This document shows positions 24,144 through 32,605 of a stretch of DNA of 64,000 nt, one piece after another. Within the stretch, counting starts at the first letter, position 1; the number at the start of each line of letters is the position of its first letter. A program made the translations under genes and the position numbers. Source of the stretch: GCA-003244245 sp050699595 (lineage in GTDB: Bacteria; Actinomycetota; Actinomycetes; Mycobacteriales; Pseudonocardiaceae); the NCBI GenBank assembly GCA_050699595.1, contig JBOHFI010000024.1:1-64000 (forward strand), in the 5' to 3' direction. The notes beneath the pieces are model-generated. The model was not told the DNA's origin. It searched no databases and worked only from the letters and a program-made list of their open reading frames with translations.

Positions 24144-25130
24144 GTGAAGATCGCACTGGTGGGCAAGGGCGGCAGCGGTAAGACCACGCTGGCCGCATTG
24201 CTGGTGCGCCGTCTGGTGGCCGCCGGTCGCCCGGTTCTGGCGCTGGACGCCGACATCAATCAGCACCTGGCCGTCGCGCTGGGCGCGGCTGAGGCTGACG
24301 CGGCCGCGCTGCCGACCCTGGCCGCACACCTACCGCTGATCAAGGACTATCTGCGGGGCGGCAACCCGCGGATCGCCTCGGCCGAGGTGATGGTCAAGAC
24401 CACCCCGCCGGGTGCGGGTTCCCGATTGCTCCGCGTCGTGGAGCGCAACCCGATCTACGACGCGTGCGTGCGCGAGGTCGACGGGGCGCACCTCGCGGTG
24501 ACCGGCCCGTTCGCCGAGGGTGACCTGGGGGTGGCCTGTTACCACTCCAAGGTCGGGGCGGTGGAACTGCTGCTCAACCACCTCGTCGACGACGCGCGGG
24601 AGTACGTGGTGGTGGACATGACCGCCGGTGCCGACTCCGTCGCCTCCGGGCTGTTCACCCGCTTCGACGTGACGTTCGTGGTCTGCGAGCCCACCCTGCG
24701 CAGCGTCGGGGTGTACCGCCAGTATCGCGGCTACGCGCGCGAGTTCGGGGTGCGGATCGCGGTCGTGGGCAACAAGGTCTCCGATGCGGACGACGCCGCG
24801 TTCCTGCGCGCGCAGATCGGCGCCGACCTGGTGGGATGGGTGAGTCGCTCCGCGCACGTCCGCGCCACCGAGCGCGGTGAGATCCGCCCGATCGGCGCGC
24901 TCGAGCCGGCCAACGTAGCCACGCTGGACGCGATGCGTGACGTGGTTGACGGCACCGCCAAGGACTGGGAGACCTACCAGCGCCAAGCCGTCGAGTTCCA
25001 CCTGCGCAACGCCACCGCCTGGGCCAACGACCGCACCGGGTGCGATCTGGCCGATCAGATCGACCCGGACTTCGTCCACGGTCCCGGCGCGCTCGCTCGG
25101 TCGGAGGAGCTGCCGGCTACCACGCCCTGA
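24144..25130 (+). CDS. CooC/MinD-like P-loop ATPase
   Basis: The GTG at 24144 follows CTGGAGGA at good spacing and begins VKIALVGKGGSGKTTLAAL, a deviant Walker A with the signature lysine (KGGSGKT). ALDADINQHLAVALG follows. Other motifs are VVVDMTAGADSVASG (Walker B-like), VVGNKVSDADD and a helical C-terminus. The family includes CooC, which inserts nickel into CO dehydrogenase, and other maturation ATPases. No CO dehydrogenase gene is in the window, so the client is unknown. The start lies just behind a palindromic operator-like site. Confidence 0.75.
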   Translation: MKIALVGKGGSGKTTLAALLVRRLVAAGRPVLALDADINQHLAVALGAAEADAAALPTLAAHLPLIKDYLRGGNPRIASAEVMVKTTPPGAGSRLLRVVERNPIYDACVREVDGAHLAVTGPFAEGDLGVACYHSKVGAVELLLNHLVDDAREYVVVDMTAGADSVASGLFTRFDVTFVVCEPTLRSVGVYRQYRGYAREFGVRIAVVGNKVSDADDAAFLRAQIGADLVGWVSRSAHVRATERGEIRPIGALEPANVATLDAMRDVVDGTAKDWETYQRQAVEFHLRNATAWANDRTGCDLADQIDPDFVHGPGALARSEELPATTP

Positions 25131-25206
25131 CTGAACGCCCACACCGGGAAAACCATGTCCCGCGTGTCGCCGTATCTGCGTGAGCGGCCCACTGCTCTTT
25201 AAATAC

Positions 25207-26085
25207 ATGCGGAAAAAGAGGGTGAGCAGCTCGCCGGGGACACACGACACGCTGTTCGTCCCTGGTTCGGTGTGGTGGATCGATGTGTCGAGCACCGATC
25301 CGGCGGGGAGTCGAAATTTTTATGCCGGGCTGTTCGGCTGGAGCTACCAGAACGAACTGGGCGCACGCCGTGGGCAGTACACCACCGCGTTGCTCAAGGG
25401 CCGGCCGGTGGCGGGTCTGGTGGGTGTTCCGGTGCCGGCGGGGTCGGCGGCCTGGACGGTGTATCTGGCCAGCGCCAACATCGAGTACACCGCCCAGATG
25501 TTCACGCGGTGGGGCGGGCGCGTGCTGGCTGGGCCGGTGGATGTCCCCGGGCGGGGCAGGATGCTCACCGGGGCGGACCCGACCGGTGGGGTGATCGGTT
25601 TCTGGCAGCCGGCGGGGCTTCGAATGGTGCACACCACCGGCCCCGGGTCGTTGTGCTGGACGGAGTTGAACACCTGGGACGGTCCTGCGGCCGACGAGTT
25701 CTTCGCGAAGATGTTCGGCTACAGCCGGCGACAGATCGCTGACGGCACCGATGTGGACTACACCATCTGGTCACGTGGTGGGCGCACGATGCTGGGCAGG
25801 CTCCAGTTGAAGGAGGAATGGGCATCTCCTGATGACATCGGTGCGCACTGGCTGTCGTATTTCGCGGTGGACCCGCAGACCGGCACCGATGCTGCGGTTG
25901 ATCGGGTCCTCGAGCTGGGCGGGTGGGTGGACGTTGATCCCTACGACAGCGAGCTGGGCCGGACCGCGCGGGTCGCCGACCCCTCCGGGGCCGCTTTCGC
26001 GCTGATCGATCCCACCCAGCGGTTCGAACCGACCACCGATCCTCCGGCTGGCCCAGCCAGGGTGGATGACCCCTACGACGACTGA
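25207..26085 (+). CDS. VOC family protein with two glyoxalase-fold domains
   Basis: Two tandem VOC domains are visible. The first starts at SVWWIDVSSTDPAGSRNFYAGLFGW, the second at LCWTELNTWDGPAADEFFAKMFGY. Each ends in the usual DP.GA.F/IGFWQP strand (ADPTGGVIGFWQP and ADPSGAAFALIDP). Such two-domain proteins are common in actinomycetes and often act on or bind small hydrophobic compounds; the substrate is not predictable. The start is uncertain between ATG 25207 and GTG 25222, since the GAGG sits directly against the GTG. It follows the CooC-like gene in the same direction. Confidence 0.82.
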   Translation: MRKKRVSSSPGTHDTLFVPGSVWWIDVSSTDPAGSRNFYAGLFGWSYQNELGARRGQYTTALLKGRPVAGLVGVPVPAGSAAWTVYLASANIEYTAQMFTRWGGRVLAGPVDVPGRGRMLTGADPTGGVIGFWQPAGLRMVHTTGPGSLCWTELNTWDGPAADEFFAKMFGYSRRQIADGTDVDYTIWSRGGRTMLGRLQLKEEWASPDDIGAHWLSYFAVDPQTGTDAAVDRVLELGGWVDVDPYDSELGRTARVADPSGAAFALIDPTQRFEPTTDPPAGPARVDDPYDD

Positions 26086-26244
26086 CCATGGGTTGCGGTG
26101 ACAGACCGCTGTCAACCAGTCACCATGCTACTCCGAATTGGTTACCACCAGCGGGTTCTTGTGTTCGACCGCGTTCGTTGGTTCCATGAACAAGCGTGAG
26201 CAACGGGGGTCACGAATGCGAGCCCAGATGCGGTCGTACAGCCG

Positions 26245-26664
26245 ATGGTGACGACTGAGGATGCCCGCTGGCTTGCCGGCTACCTGCGGAAGATGGTGGC
26301 GACCCGACCCGCGGTCTGGGCCGGCAGTGAGATCACCTTGTCCCAGCTGATCGCGCTACACGTCATCAGCGCGAAGGCTCCGATGACGCTGATCGCGCTG
26401 TCTGAGGCTTTGGGTACCCGACCACCGGCCACCTGCGCGATGGTCGATCGGCTCGCGCGGGCCGGGCTGGTCCGCCGCACCCCGGACCCCAGCGACCTAC
26501 GGCGGGTCCTGCTGGCCGTCACCAGTACCGCGGCCCAGATGATCGGCAAGATCGACCCCGACACCGCCCGACGCCTGCAGACGGTGCTGACCACCATGGG
26601 CTCAGCCGCTCAGCGCGTCCTCACCGAGGTCCTCAAGGACACCGCGCGGCGCCTGGCTCGCTAG
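26245..26664 (+). CDS. MarR-family transcriptional regulator
   Basis: The 139-residue protein shows the MarR winged helix: LSQLIALHVISAKAPMTLIALSEALGTRPPATCAMVDRLARAGLV in adjoining segments, then the wing RTPDPSDLRRVLLAVT. Helical dimerisation segments flank it. It stands 160 bases after the VOC gene and directly before the peptidase gene. It could regulate either, or the palindrome at 24081. It is a cytoplasmic DNA-binding dimer by family. Confidence 0.85.
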   Translation: MVTTEDARWLAGYLRKMVATRPAVWAGSEITLSQLIALHVISAKAPMTLIALSEALGTRPPATCAMVDRLARAGLVRRTPDPSDLRRVLLAVTSTAAQMIGKIDPDTARRLQTVLTTMGSAAQRVLTEVLKDTARRLAR

Positions 26665-26686
26665 CCTGCCGGGTGAGTGCCCGCCC

Positions 26687-28597
26687 ATGCGGCACTATCG
26701 GGGGGTGAACGCAGCTCTGCATTCGGCCACTGCCCCCGATGTCCTGTTCGACGACCCGAGTGCGGAGGCCCGTTGGCGGGCTCGGTTCACCGCACCCCGG
26801 GTCAGCCTGCCGCAGTGGGCTCGAGACGCCCCAGACCGCTGCCTGTACCTCTCCAACGCGTCGGGTACCTGGGAGGCCTATGCGTGGGACCGCGCCACGG
26901 GGACGCACCGGCAGGTCACCGACCGGCCGCACGGCACCCACATCGCCACCGTCACGCCCGACGGTGAGCAGGTGTGGTGGTTCGCCGACACCGACGGTGA
27001 CGAGTTCGGCGGGTGGGTGCGCGAGCCGTTCGGTGGGCGGCCCGCTGACGAGGCGCCGGCGCCGGCCGTGCCGGGCACCGCGCCCGGCTACCCCGCCGGG
27101 CTGGCGCTGGGCCGGCGCACCGCCGCGGTCGGTGCCTCCACCGACGAGGGCACCACAGTGTGGATCACGAGGGAGGGTACCGCCGCGGTCGTCTACCACA
27201 GCGAGCACGACGCCGGGGTGGGTGCGATGTCCCACGACGAGCGGCTGCTCGCGATCATGCACTCCGAGCACGGCGATTCCCGCCACCCCGCGATCCGGGT
27301 GCTCCACACGAGTCTGAACACCGCGGGTCTGAACAACACGGACTCACCTCTCGCCGAGAAGTGGGACGGACCCGGCAAGGGTTTGGAGGTGCTCGGCTTC
27401 GCCCCGCTGGACGGCGACCCCAGGCTGCTGCTCGTCCACGAGCGCCACGGCCGCCAAGAGCTGCTGATCTGGGACGTCGTGACGGACACCGAGACCGAGA
27501 TCGCCCTCGAGCTGCCCGGTGAGCTGACCGCTGACTGGTATCCCGACGGCGCCGCGCTGCTCGTCCTACATCAGCACGCGGCCCGCTCCACGCTGTACCG
27601 GTACCAGCTGGACACCGCCGAGCTGACCTCGCTGGGGATCCCCCTCGGCACGGTCGGTGGTGCGGCGGTCCGGCCGGACGGCACCGTCGAGTACGCCTGG
27701 TCCTGCGCCGCCCAGCCGCCCCGCATCCGCGCGCTGCACCCCGATGGCACCGACCGTGCGCTGCTGCGACCCCAGGGCGAGCCGGCGCCCGGCTCGCAAC
27801 CACTGGCCGACCAGTTCGTACCGACCCCGCACGGAGCCGTGCACGCCCTGCTCGCCACACCAGACGGCGCCCCCGAGGGCCCGTTACCCACCGTGTTCCT
27901 CCTGCACGGCGGACCGCATGCGGCCGACGAGGACAGCTTCGCCGCGGACCGGGCGCTCTGGCTGGACGCGGGCTTCGCCGTCGTGCACGTCAACTACCGC
28001 GGCTCGACCGGCTACGGCTGTGTCTGGCGGGACGCGATCGAGGGCCGGCCCGGGCTGACCGAGCTGGAAGACCTCGCGGCTGTGCACGACTGGGCGGTGG
28101 CCAGCGGGTTCGCCGACCCGGCCGGGTGTGTGGTGGAGGGCTGGTCATGGGGCGGCTACCTGGCACTGCTCGCCCTCGGGACCCAGCCGCAGCGCTGGGC
28201 CGCCGGGGTGGCCGGGGTCCCGGTGGCCGACTACCTGGCCGCCTACGCCGATGAGATGGAACCACTGCGGGCCTTCGACCGCGCGCTGTTCGGCGGCTCG
28301 CCCGAGCAGCTGCCCGAGCGCTACCGGGCGGCGTCCCCGATCACCTACGCGGCCGACATGCGCGCCCCGCTCCTGCTCCTCGCCGGGGAGAACGATCCGC
28401 GCTGCCCGATCCGCCAGATCGACAACTACCTCGCCCGGCTCACCGACCTCGGCAAACCCCACCGCTGCTATCGCTACGACGCGGGACACGGATCCCTGGT
28501 GGTGGCCGAGGCCTTGCGGCACGCCGCCATCGAGGTGGCGTTCGTTCGCGAAGCGCTCGGCGGTACGCGTTCAGGCGGTACGCGTTCAGCGGTCTGA
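26687..28597 (+). CDS. S9-family peptidase (prolyl oligopeptidase/acylaminoacyl-peptidase type)
   Basis: The 636-residue enzyme has an N-terminal beta-propeller with WD-like strands and a C-terminal alpha/beta-hydrolase domain. The triad is readable: Ser487 in GWSWGGY, Asp570 in GENDPRCP and His601 in DAGHGS. The oxyanion strand VFLLHGGPHA and VNYRGSTGYG precede it. There is no signal peptide, so it should be cytoplasmic and act on short peptides or acylated amino acids. A C-terminal direct duplication (GGTRSGGTRS) ends the protein. Confidence 0.9.
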   Translation: MRHYRGVNAALHSATAPDVLFDDPSAEARWRARFTAPRVSLPQWARDAPDRCLYLSNASGTWEAYAWDRATGTHRQVTDRPHGTHIATVTPDGEQVWWFADTDGDEFGGWVREPFGGRPADEAPAPAVPGTAPGYPAGLALGRRTAAVGASTDEGTTVWITREGTAAVVYHSEHDAGVGAMSHDERLLAIMHSEHGDSRHPAIRVLHTSLNTAGLNNTDSPLAEKWDGPGKGLEVLGFAPLDGDPRLLLVHERHGRQELLIWDVVTDTETEIALELPGELTADWYPDGAALLVLHQHAARSTLYRYQLDTAELTSLGIPLGTVGGAAVRPDGTVEYAWSCAAQPPRIRALHPDGTDRALLRPQGEPAPGSQPLADQFVPTPHGAVHALLATPDGAPEGPLPTVFLLHGGPHAADEDSFAADRALWLDAGFAVVHVNYRGSTGYGCVWRDAIEGRPGLTELEDLAAVHDWAVASGFADPAGCVVEGWSWGGYLALLALGTQPQRWAAGVAGVPVADYLAAYADEMEPLRAFDRALFGGSPEQLPERYRAASPITYAADMRAPLLLLAGENDPRCPIRQIDNYLARLTDLGKPHRCYRYDAGHGSLVVAEALRHAAIEVAFVREALGGTRSGGTRSAV

Positions 28598-28675
28598 TCG
28601 CGGTCGGGTGGACGTTACCCTTGGTCAACGTGGCGGTAATGCCACTCATGGAAGCTGGGCCAGGAGGTGGTCACC

Positions 28676-29728
28676 GTGACCCTGTGGCGACTGCACGTCG
28701 ACGTGGCCGACCAACCCGGTCGGCTGGGCGCACTCGCCGGGGTGATCGGCGGCTGCGGGGCGAACATCGTCTCCCTGCATGTGGTAGGGGAACCGGCCCA
28801 AGACGGGGCGGTGACAGATGAGCTGTTGGTACGGGTGCCGCCGCAACTCTCGGTGCCGGCGCTGGTGGAAACCGTCGAGGCCGCAGGGTTCCCCGTCACG
28901 GTGATGGTGCAGGCCGACGCACAGGCACTGGCCGATCCGGTGAGCACCGCACTGGCGTTGGCGCACTGCGTGGCGGTCGACCCGGGCAGCGCCGCGCGGG
29001 CGGTGGCTGCCCTGCTGCGTGCTGAGCTGGCCGGTGACGGTGCGCCACCCACCGCGCATCACGCCGAGGTCGGCACCGGAGCGACGCGGGTGCGGCTACG
29101 GCGCGGCTGGCCGTTCACCGCCACCGAGATCTCCCGGGCCGCGGCACTGCTCGAGCTCGCGGGGCCCGCCGACGGACGTCTGCCCGCACCATCACGAGCC
29201 AGCGTGCAGCTGACCGACGGGGCCGAGGTGGTACTGCGGGCCGCAACGGCCGCGGACGCGCCGCTGGTCGCCGCGCTGCACGCGCGGTGCTCCCCGCACA
29301 CCCGGGCGCTGCGTTCGCTGCCCACCAGACCGGTCCTGGCCGCAGCGCTGATGGCGCAACTGATCGGTGCCGACGGCTCCGCCAGCGTGCTCGCGGTGAC
29401 CATCGATGGTGGCGCCGCGATCGGGCTGGCGAACCTGGTTCACACCGGAACGGGCACAGCCGAGGTCGCGCTCCTGGTCGAGGACGTCTGGCAAGGCCGG
29501 GGGGTAGGCACGGCGCTGGCCCGCAAACTGGTGGAGCTGGCCCGAACCGATCAGGTCACCGAGCTCACCGGGGTGTCGCAGGTGGGCAACGGCGCGCTGA
29601 CCCGGGTGTTGCGCCGAGCCGGGCTGCGCCCGCGCGGCCGGTTGGAGGGAGGCACTCTGCGGGTCCGGGCCGCACTGCTCCCCGCCGAACCCAGCCCGAA
29701 CGCACCGACTCAGGTCAGCCTGGCCTAG
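28676..29728 (+). CDS. ACT-domain / GNAT acetyltransferase fusion
   Basis: The GTG at 28676 has AGGAGG seven bases upstream, which favours it over the GTG at 28667. Residues ~1-80 form an ACT domain (RLHVDVADQPGRLGALAGVIGGCGANIVSLHV in adjoining segments), normally an amino-acid sensor. Residues ~170-330 form a GNAT domain with the acetyl-CoA loop DVWQGRGVGTALARKLVEL. The fusion suggests an acetyltransferase controlled by an amino acid. The substrate is unknown. It converges with the flavin reductase gene. Confidence 0.82.
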   Translation: MTLWRLHVDVADQPGRLGALAGVIGGCGANIVSLHVVGEPAQDGAVTDELLVRVPPQLSVPALVETVEAAGFPVTVMVQADAQALADPVSTALALAHCVAVDPGSAARAVAALLRAELAGDGAPPTAHHAEVGTGATRVRLRRGWPFTATEISRAAALLELAGPADGRLPAPSRASVQLTDGAEVVLRAATAADAPLVAALHARCSPHTRALRSLPTRPVLAAALMAQLIGADGSASVLAVTIDGGAAIGLANLVHTGTGTAEVALLVEDVWQGRGVGTALARKLVELARTDQVTELTGVSQVGNGALTRVLRRAGLRPRGRLEGGTLRVRAALLPAEPSPNAPTQVSLA

Positions 29729-29732
29729 CCTC

Positions 29733-29784
29733 GGTCTGATTGCCGGCTCAGCCGGCGGTGGTCTGATTGCCGGCTCAGCCGGCG
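29733..29784. terminator. Duplicated hairpin between convergent genes
   Basis: A 25-bp unit (ggtctgattgccggctcagc plus cggcg) occurs twice at 27-bp spacing. Each copy contains the hairpin GCCGGC-tca-GCCGGC. The first copy lies just behind the ACT-GNAT stop, and the second covers the end of the convergent reductase gene. It is likely a bidirectional terminator. Confidence 0.6.
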
Positions 29785-30338
29785 TGGCGATCCTGCGCGA
29801 ACCGCACCACCTGCTCCCCGATCGTGCGCAGCGCGGCCTCGACCGCGGGGTCGGACGGGACGCCGTAGTCATCGAAGCTCACCTCGGCGGAGTTCAGCGC
29901 CGCGCCCAACGGCGTGGGCCAGCCGCGCAGCGCGTGCACGATCGAGCGCAGCGCGCTCAGCGTGGTCACCGCCGCTTGCCAGCCCAACGCCATGGCCGCG
30001 CAGCCGACCGCTCGCCCGTCCAGGTAGGGCCGAGGATCGGCGCGCAGGTCCTCGACGTAGTCCAGCGCGTTCTTCACCAACCCGGAGACGGTGCCGTGAT
30101 AGCCCGGCGAGACCAGCACCACGCCGTCCGCCTCCCGCAACGTGTGCACCAACCGACGCGCCACCGTGTTGCGCTCACCCACCGCAGGGTCGTAGAACGG
30201 CAGGATCAGGTCCGTACCGGTGATCGCGACGGTCTCCGCGCCGGCATGGCGGGCACCCTGGAGAACCACGCTCAGCGCCCGCTCGGACTGTGAGTCCGCG
30301 CGCATCGAACCACCGATGCCGACCACGGTGAGTCCCAT
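29775..30338 (-). CDS. NADPH-dependent FMN reductase family protein
   Basis: The 187-residue flavodoxin-fold protein opens VVGIGGSMRADSQSERAL, the phosphate-binding loop of SsuE/ArsH-type reductases. It has ADGVVLVSPGYHGTVSGLVKNALDYVEDL and CAAMALGWQAAVTTLSALR in adjoining segments. It would bind FMN and reduce it, or a quinone or azo substrate, with NAD(P)H in the cytoplasm. It stands alone downstream of the catalase terminator. The physiological partner is unknown. Confidence 0.85.
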   Translation of the reverse strand: MGLTVVGIGGSMRADSQSERALSVVLQGARHAGAETVAITGTDLILPFYDPAVGERNTVARRLVHTLREADGVVLVSPGYHGTVSGLVKNALDYVEDLRADPRPYLDGRAVGCAAMALGWQAAVTTLSALRSIVHALRGWPTPLGAALNSAEVSFDDYGVPSDPAVEAALRTIGEQVVRFAQDRHAG

Positions 30339-30355
30339 GGCATCGACCCTACGAC

Positions 30356-30393
30356 GCGAGGGCCCGGCACCCGCGCGGGTGCCGGGCCCTCGC
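30356..30393 (-). terminator. Terminator downstream of catalase
   Basis: Perfect 17-bp arms (30356-30372 and 30377-30393) enclose a four-base GCGC loop, 15 bases after the katA stop on the minus strand. This is a strong GC-rich hairpin without a T-run, as usual for actinomycetes. Confidence 0.8.
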
Positions 30394-30407
30394 CAATACC
30401 CTGCGGG

Positions 30408-31868
30408 TCAGGACTGCCCGGCGCGCACACCCTGCTCGACCCGGTCACCCAGGTCCTTGTCCACGTTGCGCCAGTACTCGAAGGCCCGTCGCAGGATCGG
30501 CTCGCTCACGCCGCCCAGCAGATGGCCGACGATGTTGCTGACCAGCCGCTCGCGGGCCGCGTCGTCGAGAACCTCGCGGACCAGGGTTCCGGCTTGGCCC
30601 CAGTCGTCGTCCTCCGCGCGTAGCGTGCTGGCGCAGCGCACCATATCCCCGTCGGTGTACCACCCCGTGGACTCACCGTAGGTCGCGCTGTCGGCCTTCG
30701 GGCCGCCGTAGGAGTTCGGCGCGTACACCGGGTCCGAGGCGTTCTGGAAACGCATCGGACCGTCCTTGCTGTAGCTGTTCACCGGTGATTGGGGCGCGTT
30801 CACCGGCAGCTGCTTGTAGTTCGGGCCGATGCGGTACCGGTGGGCGTCCGGGTAGGAGAACAGCCGGCCCAGCAGCATCTTGTCCGGGCTCACGCCGATA
30901 CCCGGCACGAGGTTACTGGGCTCGAATGCCGCCTGCTCGATCTCCGAGTGGTAGTCGGTCGGGTTGCGGTCCAGGGTCATCCGGCCGACCTCGATGAGCG
31001 GGTAGTCGCCGTGCGGCCACACCTTGGTCAGGTCGAACGGGTTGAACCGGTAGGTTTTGGCGTCCTCGAACGGCATGATCTGCATCTCGAGGGTCCAGCT
31101 CGGGTACTCACCCCGCTCGATCGCCTGGTACAGATCCCGGGTGTGGTAGTCGCCGTCCGAGCCGGCCAGCTGGTCACCCTCGGCCTGGGTGAGGTACTCG
31201 ATGCCCTGGTCGGTCTTGAAGTGGTATTGCACCCAGAACTTCTCGCCCTGGGCGTTGGCCCACATGTAGGTGTGGCTGGAGTAGCCGTTCATGTGCCGCC
31301 AGGTCTTCGGGATGCCCCGGTCACCCATCAGCCAGGTGACCTGATGGGCCGACTCCGGCGACAGCGTCCAGAAATCCCACTGCATGTCGTTGTCGCGCAG
31401 GTTGGTGGCCGCGCGGCGCTTCTGTGACCGGATGAAGTGCTGGAACTTCATCGGGTCCCGGATGAAGAACACCGGGGTGTTGTTGCCGACCATGTCGTAG
31501 TTGCCCTCGGTGGTGTAGAACTTCACCGCGAAACCGCGAGGGTCGCGCCAGGTGTCGGGGCTGCCGCGCTCGCCGGCCACCGAGGAGAACCGGATCAGTA
31601 CGTCGGTCGTGGTATTCGGCTGGAACACCGCGGCCTTGGTGTAGGCGCTGACGTCGTGCGTCACCTCGAACCGACCGAAAGCGCCGCCACCCTTCGCGTG
31701 TGGCTGGCGCTCCGGAATACGCTCGCGGTTGAACTGCGCCATCTGCTCGATGAGGTAGTGATCCTGAAGGAGGATCGGTCCGTCCGGGCCGGCGGTGAGC
31801 GAGTGCTCGTCACTCGCGACCGGGATACCGGCATCCGTCGTCGTCGGCCTGGGCTGCATGCCGGTCAC
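30408..31868 (-). CDS. katA: Monofunctional haem catalase
   Basis: The GTG at 31868 is preceded by GGAGG at good spacing; an ATG nine bases further in is the alternative. The 486-residue small-subunit catalase shows the distal His in RQPHAKGGGAFG, the Asn in MVGNNTPVFFIRDP, and RFSSVAGERGSPDTWRDPRGF in adjoining segments. The proximal haem Tyr is in RLFSYPDAHRYRIG. It decomposes hydrogen peroxide in the cytoplasm. It lies 44 bases behind a Fur-family gene, the widespread furA-kat arrangement, so peroxide-responsive control is expected. Confidence 0.95.
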   Translation of the reverse strand: MTGMQPRPTTTDAGIPVASDEHSLTAGPDGPILLQDHYLIEQMAQFNRERIPERQPHAKGGGAFGRFEVTHDVSAYTKAAVFQPNTTTDVLIRFSSVAGERGSPDTWRDPRGFAVKFYTTEGNYDMVGNNTPVFFIRDPMKFQHFIRSQKRRAATNLRDNDMQWDFWTLSPESAHQVTWLMGDRGIPKTWRHMNGYSSHTYMWANAQGEKFWVQYHFKTDQGIEYLTQAEGDQLAGSDGDYHTRDLYQAIERGEYPSWTLEMQIMPFEDAKTYRFNPFDLTKVWPHGDYPLIEVGRMTLDRNPTDYHSEIEQAAFEPSNLVPGIGVSPDKMLLGRLFSYPDAHRYRIGPNYKQLPVNAPQSPVNSYSKDGPMRFQNASDPVYAPNSYGGPKADSATYGESTGWYTDGDMVRCASTLRAEDDDWGQAGTLVREVLDDAARERLVSNIVGHLLGGVSEPILRRAFEYWRNVDKDLGDRVEQGVRAGQS

Positions 31869-31912
31869 TGTGGTGCCTCCTGCGTGGTGGGTGGTGTCGG
31901 TAGTCGAGCTTA

Positions 31913-32353
31913 TTACTGTCCGGGGTCCTGGCAACTGGGGTCCTGGCAACTGGGGCAGCTTCCCCAGAACACCACCTCGGCCTCGTCGAGCAGGTAACCG
32001 TGGTCATCGCTGGGAGTCAGACACGGCCGCACGTTAACGGCGCAGTCGACGTCCTCGGTGCGCCCGCACGAGCGACACACCACATGGTGGTGGTTGTCAC
32101 CGGCACGGCGCTCGAACCGGGCCGGATGCCCGGCCGGCTCGATCCGGCGCACCAGCCCCGCAGCGGTGCAGGCGGCCAGCACGTCGTAGACGGTCTGGGC
32201 GGAGATCGATCCCAGCCGCCGCGCCGCACCGGCGCGGATCTGCTCGACGGTGGCATGGGGGTGCTCAGCCAACCAGTGCAGCACGAAGTGGCGGGGTGCG
32301 GTCACGCGCAACCCCGCCTGGCGCAGTTGGTGGCTGATGTCCGAGGAGGCCAT
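31913..32353 (-). CDS. Fur-family (peroxide/iron-type) regulator of catalase
   Basis: The 146-residue protein has the winged helix LRQAGLRVTAPRHFVLHWLAEH and ISAQTVYDVLAACTAAGLV. The metal and dimer region is NHHHVVCRSCGRTEDVDCAV. A C-terminal Cys-rich tail SCPSCQDPSCQDPGQ follows, with a duplicated SCQDP. The His cluster and CxxC match FurA/CatR regulators that sense peroxide through metal-site oxidation. Transcribed with katA, it probably represses its own promoter in the 250-base gap upstream. Confidence 0.9.
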   Translation of the reverse strand: MASSDISHQLRQAGLRVTAPRHFVLHWLAEHPHATVEQIRAGAARRLGSISAQTVYDVLAACTAAGLVRRIEPAGHPARFERRAGDNHHHVVCRSCGRTEDVDCAVNVRPCLTPSDDHGYLLDEAEVVFWGSCPSCQDPSCQDPGQ

Positions 32354-32476
32354 GGAACGGCCACTATCCCAGAGTTATCTGGAACAAGTCAAGAAAGGCA
32401 CCCCGTCGGTAGCCCGAGGTGCTTTTCACCCGACCAGGGCTCGGTGGCGCAGCGACCCTCTGCTACATTAGGTAAC

Positions 32477-32536
32477 CAGATAGTAGGTAGTCGGATAGTA
32501 GGTTGCCAGACAGTATGCTGTCAGATATCTCCTTAC
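32477..32536 (+). repeat. Four degenerate 15-bp direct repeats upstream of the terpene locus
   Basis: The units cagatagtaggtagt, cggatagtaggttgc, cagacagtatgctgt and cagatatctccttac follow one another without gaps, about 70 bases before the cyclase start. The tract is AT-rich compared with its surroundings and lies between the Fur and cyclase promoters. It may be an operator array; the 15-bp period is not a full helical turn multiple. Confidence 0.7.
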
Positions 32537-32605
32537 ACACGACTACCACGGCGGGCTCCGAGTAGCAAGGTAGGCAGCCCTTCCCGTCGTCGTCGGGGGG
32601 CGGCT

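Noticed and set aside
32000..32605. 200-codon N-terminal extension of the diterpene cyclase
   Set aside because: It is antisense to the Fur-family gene and runs through the promoter region; family homology begins after 32606.
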